DNA of 8,420 bases from Armatimonadota bacterium (GTDB lineage: Bacteria; Armatimonadota; Armatimonadia; Armatimonadales; Armatimonadaceae): assembly GCA_014381035.1 (NCBI GenBank), contig JACMIS010000881.1, positions 1 to 8,420 on the forward strand. The letters are read 5' to 3'. How positions within the stretch are numbered: position 1 is the first letter of the stretch; every line of letters starts with the position of its first letter. The position numbers and the translations under genes are program-made. The notes under the pieces were generated by a model, which searched no databases, was not told the DNA's origin, and was given only the letters and a program-made list of their open reading frames with translations. Below, in pieces: positions 5,960-8,420 of this stretch.

Positions 5960-6639
5960 GGGGTGCCGCTCTCCGGTGCGCGAACGGTGTATCCCGCGCC
6001 ATGCACGGTGTGGATCAGTTTCACGGCGTGCCCCGAATCAATCTTTTTGCGTAGCATCCCGATGTAAACGTCCACCGTGTTCTGAATCGCGGTTTCGTTC
6101 CCCCACACTTGCTCCTGGATCACGTCGCGGCTGAACACACGTCCCTCGCTACTGGCGAGTGCCGTAAGCAGTTCGTACTCGCGGTGGCTGAGCCCGATCT
6201 CGACTCCGGCGCGGCTCACGGTGCGTTGCGACGTGTCTATGGAAAGGTCGGCGATCTGGATGACGCGCGTCCGGTGGACCCGGTCGCGGCGGAGCAGGGC
6301 GCGTACCCGCGCCATCAGTTCGCCGAAGTCGAACGGTTTGGGCAGGTAATCGTCCGCGCCGGAGTCGAGTCCGCGCACGCGGTCGTCCACGGCGTCGCGG
6401 GCGGTGAGCATCAGGATCGGGACCCGGTTTCGCCGCCGCCGTAGTTCCTCGCACACCCGCCAGCCATCCATGACCGGCAGCATGACATCCAAAATGACCA
6501 GGGCATAAGTATTCTCGGAGGCGAGTGTCAGCCCCTTCGCTCCGTCGGCGGCATGGTCGGTAGCATATTTGGCGTTTTCGAGTCCCTGTTGGAGCATGGC
6601 GGCAATCGCCACATCGTCTTCGACAATCAGTATACGCAT
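5956..6639 (-). CDS. OmpR/PhoB-family response regulator (227 aa)
   Basis: A two-component transcription factor. The N-terminal receiver domain (1-115) has the acidic pair D8/D9, phospho-acceptor D51 in LVILDVMLPVMDGW, T79 in MLTARD and K101 in LPKPFDFGEL, so it should be phosphorylatable. The C-terminal winged helix (about 127-221) has LSHREYELL, the recognition-helix region NTVDVYIGMLRKKID, and the wing IHTVHGAGYTVR. Length and order are normal for the family, closest in feel to CusR/QseB/RppA-like members. The ATG at 6639 has only a weak AAGAG Shine-Dalgarno. It is the first gene of a two-gene operon with the kinase, and direct repeats 25-43 bp upstream may be its own binding site. The target genes are not visible here, although the secreted protein at 6920 is divergently placed and shares the intergenic region. 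Confidence 0.95.
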   Translation of the reverse strand: MRILIVEDDVAIAAMLQQGLENAKYATDHAADGAKGLTLASENTYALVILDVMLPVMDGWRVCEELRRRRNRVPILMLTARDAVDDRVRGLDSGADDYLPKPFDFGELMARVRALLRRDRVHRTRVIQIADLSIDTSQRTVSRAGVEIGLSHREYELLTALASSEGRVFSRDVIQEQVWGNETAIQNTVDVYIGMLRKKIDSGHAVKLIHTVHGAGYTVRAPESGTP

Positions 6640-6919
6640 GGCTCTTTTGTACCACCGAAAGGTAAAATTCAGATGAAAATTCTCCCAACGTCGGTGTTTC
6701 GCGGGTTTGGTCGCGATGCCGAATCCGGCACGAAGCGATGTAGGCTCTGCAGCAGACGCTCAGCCGGACCAAATGCCATTGAAGCAGAAGCGCATATCCC
6801 GGAATCAAACAGAAGGGCGAGCACTTCTTTAGAGTTTGTTCGTGATTTGTGAGACGCTGACGAGTATGTCTCGCTTGTATCCATCTTGCTTGGAGTTCCT
6901 GGAGAGGACTTGGTCCGTT
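6640..6919. other. Intergenic region between divergent genes (280 bp)
   Basis: This gap separates the response-regulator gene (minus) from the secreted-protein gene (plus). It holds the AAAATTC direct repeats near its left end and a GGAGAGG Shine-Dalgarno-like sequence at 6901-6907. The frames open across it give unconvincing proteins and lack good starts. I see no RNA gene, terminator or clear -35/-10 pair for the plus-strand gene. Confidence 0.5.
6664..6682 (-). promoter_or_regulatory. Tandem 7-bp direct repeats, possible response-regulator site
   Basis: AAAATTC occurs at 6664-6670 and 6676-6682 (plus strand), start to start 12 bp, about one helical turn. OmpR/PhoB-type regulators bind such tandem half-sites as head-to-tail dimers, and many of these operons are autoregulated. 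The site lies just upstream of the regulator ATG. No clear sigma-70 promoter is seen around it. Confidence 0.4.
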
Positions 6920-7399
6920 ATGCATTTTCGATTTAGGTTTGTTTTCCTGCTCCTGCTGTTTTTGCTGATTGCAGCCCCCTTGAATGCCGACCCGGCTAAG
7001 AGATTGACGCTCGATCAGGCGGTGCGGGCGGCGGAGGAGTTCATCAAAAGGAACGGCTATACCGACCTACCGCCCACGCAAGATAAGATAAAACTCTCCT
7101 ATGAGAGCATCGAATGGGCGGAAAATAGCGAGAAGATGTTGGAGGGTCGGCGCGACACGTTGGAGCGCAGAGCCTACGGTTACCGCAAATATAGCCGACG
7201 CGGGGCGGGGTGGACCGTGGTGTTCCGCTATAAAGAACCGTCCGTCTCGGGCGACAAGAACAGGCGGGAGATCTACATCCGCTCTGACGGCAAAGGCGGT
7301 CGTGCGGTCACCATGGACTCGTTCGGGCGCAATATGCGTGTCGAACACGTAGACTTCCGATTGAAAGCGTGCACCCGGCTCAAGAGCGGCGAAAAGTAA
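6920..7399 (+). CDS. Secreted hypothetical protein with NGYTDLP motif (159 aa)
   Basis: I choose the ATG at 6920, since it gives a textbook signal peptide: MHFRFRF, a Leu-rich core (FLLLLFLLIAA) and probable cleavage after LNA at residue 23. GGAGAGG at 6901-6907 is a somewhat distant ribosome-binding site. A longer reading from TTG at 6836 would bury the signal peptide. The mature protein (about 136 aa) begins with the helix LTLDQAVRAAEEFIKRNGYTDLPP, followed by KLSYESIEW, ERRAYGYR, GWTVVFRYKE and REIYIRSDGKGGRAVTMD. I recall the NGYTDLP...LSYE...AYGY pattern from short secreted or lipoprotein-like hypothetical proteins in several phyla; no function is known to me. It is divergent from the two-component operon. 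Confidence 0.75.
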   Translation: MHFRFRFVFLLLLFLLIAAPLNADPAKRLTLDQAVRAAEEFIKRNGYTDLPPTQDKIKLSYESIEWAENSEKMLEGRRDTLERRAYGYRKYSRRGAGWTVVFRYKEPSVSGDKNRREIYIRSDGKGGRAVTMDSFGRNMRVEHVDFRLKACTRLKSGEK

Positions 7400-7451
7400 T
7401 CGGCTCGAATCCCAAGTTCGGTAGCTATCGGACTCCTATTGAATGCTTTTC

Positions 7452-7460
7452 TGGTATATT
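7452..7460 (+). promoter_or_regulatory. Extended -10 promoter candidate
   Basis: TGGTATATT fits the extended -10 form TGnTATAaT. It lies 42 bp before the proposed CTG start of the membrane-protein gene, giving an expected 5' leader of about 35 nt. A TTGAAT at 7439-7444 is only 10 bp upstream, too close to be a normal -35, but extended -10 promoters can do without one. Confidence 0.4.
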
Positions 7461-7490
7461 GAGCGAATTAAACATGGTGTTTTCATCTGG

Positions 7491-7498
7491 AAGGAGAG
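7491..7498 (+). promoter_or_regulatory. Strong Shine-Dalgarno before a CTG start
   Basis: AAGGAGAG is the best ribosome-binding site in the window. The in-frame codon at proper spacing is CTG at 7502, with no ATG, GTG or TTG in that frame until ATG 7655, deep inside the conserved hydrophobic protein. It decides the start of the following gene. Confidence 0.6.
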
Positions 7499-7501
7499 AC
7501 T

Positions 7502-7888
7502 CTGGAAATATCCATTCAAAAACTCGCTATTGTCTGCTTCTTTGTCTTCGGTCTGTCCCATATCGTCCAGCCGCGCGTCTGGGCGCAGTTCTTCATTGAC
7601 ATCCGCAGCAAAGGAGAAACCGGTCCCTTTATCAATGCGTTTATCCATTTTCCGATGGGTGCCCTCGTTGTTAGCTTCCATAACGTGTGGCAGGGCATCC
7701 CGATGGTATTGACCCTGCTGGGCTATGCCTGGGTGTTAAAAAGTCTGGTTCATTTTGTTCTTCCCAAACGGGGGCTGAAAACCATGGCGCGGGTGTCGCT
7801 GGAACGGTCCTGGGAGTTTATTGTCGCTGGCGTGGTGCTGATGGGAATCGGTGGCTTGTTGCTCTACGATCTCATCAATAAGCCGTAA
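7502..7888 (+). CDS. Small four-helix membrane protein, probable CTG start (128 aa)
   Basis: The frame is open from 7472 (just after TAA) to the TAA at 7886. Protein-like hydrophobic sequence begins right after CTG 7502: MEISIQKLAIVCFFVFGLSH, and AAGGAG sits 5 nt upstream. Starting at the first ATG (7655) would leave 77 aa and remove two membrane helices. Predicted helices: about 5-22, 43-60, 66-87 and 104-122, joined by short loops; FGLSHIVQPRVW, HFPMGALVVSFHNVWQGIP and RVSLERSWEFIVAGVV look conserved. I recall similar small membrane proteins of unknown function in other bacteria but cannot name a family. It follows the secreted protein by about 100 bp but seems to have its own promoter. An ATA (7508) or ATT (7514) start, or a sequencing error hiding an ATG, is the alternative. 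Confidence 0.7.
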   Translation: MEISIQKLAIVCFFVFGLSHIVQPRVWAQFFIDIRSKGETGPFINAFIHFPMGALVVSFHNVWQGIPMVLTLLGYAWVLKSLVHFVLPKRGLKTMARVSLERSWEFIVAGVVLMGIGGLLLYDLINKP

Positions 7889-7928
7889 ACGGTGGCTTCG
7901 GCGGGCGTACTTCGCGCGCAGAATCCAA

Positions 7929-8084
7929 CTATAGACCGTCTTTGCGGCGGTTTTGTGTACACAATTCGCCGGCGCGGGTGTTGAGTTCTTTCCGGTCGCT
8001 TTCCGTTGATGACGCGAGAATCGAATCAGCGACAGCGTCGATCAACTTCTCATTCACACGGAATTGATGGGGAGGGGTACCCAT
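7929..8084 (-). CDS. Possible small protein (51 aa)
   Basis: A 51-codon frame with ATG at 8084 and TAG at 7929. It encodes MGTPPHQFRVNEKLIDAVAD, then a polar, charged helical sequence ending NRRKDGL. The composition looks protein-like and it lies in an otherwise empty gap, divergent from the nuclease gene 21 bp away. There is no Shine-Dalgarno sequence, and the same frame runs open upstream of the ATG across the nuclease start, which weakens the call. Function unknown. Confidence 0.35.
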   Translation of the reverse strand: MGTPPHQFRVNEKLIDAVADSILASSTESDRKELNTRAGELCTQNRRKDGL

Positions 8085-8093
8085 GATTCGCGG

Positions 8094-8099
8094 TAGAAT
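8094..8099 (+). promoter_or_regulatory. -10-like TAGAAT directly before the nuclease start
   Basis: TAGAAT lies 6 nt upstream of ATG 8106, where transcription would begin at or next to the start codon. No Shine-Dalgarno precedes that ATG. This is the layout of leaderless genes. A good -35 is not obvious; TTGATG at 8064-8069 is 24 bp away. Confidence 0.35.
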
Positions 8100-8105
8100 C
8101 GGTTC

Positions 8106-8420
8106 ATGAACAAGTATTCGCCCGTTCCTGCCGCGCTTCTGGTGGCGACGCTGTTGTCGTTCTCGGCTCCTCTGCTCGCGCCGGTCGCTTCGTTTGCGAG
8201 TCTGAACGCCAAGTCGCAGATGGCGTTGGGGAATCCGGATCGCGCCACGGCGTCGCCGAGCAACCCGCAACACTATCTCATCCAGCGACCGCAGTACGCA
8301 CTCTCGTATAACGACACGTTACGCTTTCCGAACTGGGTGGCGTGGCATCTGACGAAGTCGGATGTCGGCGAACTGGACCGGGGAGCGTTTCAGCCCGACC
8401 CGGCGTTGCCGGAAAGTTTC
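8106..8420 (+). CDS. DNA/RNA non-specific endonuclease, NucA type, N-terminal part
   Basis: The gene runs off the right edge; 105 residues are visible. Residues 1-31 form a signal peptide (MNKYSPVPAALLVATLLSFS, probable cut after ASFA), so the enzyme is exported. The mature part has GNPDRAT, then HYLIQRPQYALSYN and PNWVAWHLTKSDVGELDRG. These match the start of secreted NucA/EndoG-type sugar-non-specific nucleases (Endonuclease_NS), which read GNPSGA...NYLL.RPQYALSYN...PNWVSWHL. Enzymes of this family cut DNA and RNA using Mg2+ and a DRGH active-site motif, which would lie just beyond the window. Length so far is normal for the family N-terminus. Expected role: nutrient scavenging or clearing of extracellular nucleic acid. 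The start is ATG 8106, with no ribosome-binding site and possibly leaderless. Confidence 0.9.
   Translation, partial: MNKYSPVPAALLVATLLSFSAPLLAPVASFASLNAKSQMALGNPDRATASPSNPQHYLIQRPQYALSYNDTLRFPNWVAWHLTKSDVGELDRGAFQPDPALPESF

Noticed and set aside
7439..7460. TTGAAT and TATATT as a standard -35/-10 pair
   Set aside because: They are only 10 bp apart, too close for a sigma-70 promoter; only the extended -10 reading is kept.
7443..7712. 89-codon plus-strand frame starting at ATG 7443
   Set aside because: It overlaps the membrane-protein frame in another phase, is Ser-rich and shows no protein-like pattern.
1..8420. CRISPR array, tRNA or rRNA gene, or transposase of an insertion sequence
   Set aside because: I see no regularly spaced repeats, no tRNA cloverleaf or rRNA sequence, and no DDE or HUH transposase motif in the coding frames.

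Overview
The window looks like accessory DNA from a bacterial chromosome or large plasmid with high-GC core genes. I cannot name the organism with confidence. The OmpR-type two-component pair, secreted NucA-type nuclease and Rhs tip debris would fit Armatimonadota or a similar poorly sampled phylum, but this is an impression and no marker gene is present. Base composition changes visibly: positions 1 to about 3,215 are much less GC-rich than about 3,250 to 6,640.

Region 1 (1-3214, all genes on the minus strand) is a run of displaced Rhs tips and putative immunity genes. In transcription order: a 259-aa protein of unknown function; an Rhs fragment with the end of the conserved core (DPIGYEGGINLYAYCDGNP-type motif) fused to a tail of about 175 residues that looks like a toxin; a 165-aa probable immunity protein; a second Rhs fragment with the preceding part of the core (AYGQ...QYKGQHGY...DTGLIYCQNR) that stops where TGRW should be; and a 192-aa protein resembling Imm21-type immunity proteins. 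A 30-bp stretch at 151-180 matches the second Rhs fragment, so the array probably continues beyond the left edge. I see neither the long YD-repeat body nor an N-terminal export region, so these look like silent or orphan cassettes.

Region 2 (3251-4420, minus strand) holds a 343-aa winged-helix protein of the plasmid/phage replication-initiator or DnaD-like kind. A 16-bp near-palindrome in an A/T-rich upstream pocket could be its operator.

Region 3 (4421-6639, minus strand) is a complete two-component operon: an OmpR/PhoB-type response regulator whose stop overlaps the GTG start of a HAMP-containing sensor histidine kinase (GTGA). A pair of 7-bp direct repeats upstream of the regulator is a plausible autoregulatory site.

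Region 4 (6640-8420, mainly plus strand) holds a secreted 159-aa protein of unknown function, a four-helix membrane protein of about 128 aa that seems to start at CTG, a possible 51-aa minus-strand ORF, and the first 105 residues of a secreted DNA/RNA non-specific endonuclease that runs off the right edge.

The most notable part is the Rhs/immunity array. Two different halves of one Rhs core motif flank an immunity gene, both broken near TGRW, with traces of indels and short shared sequences at the junctions. This suggests repeated recombination of polymorphic-toxin tips.
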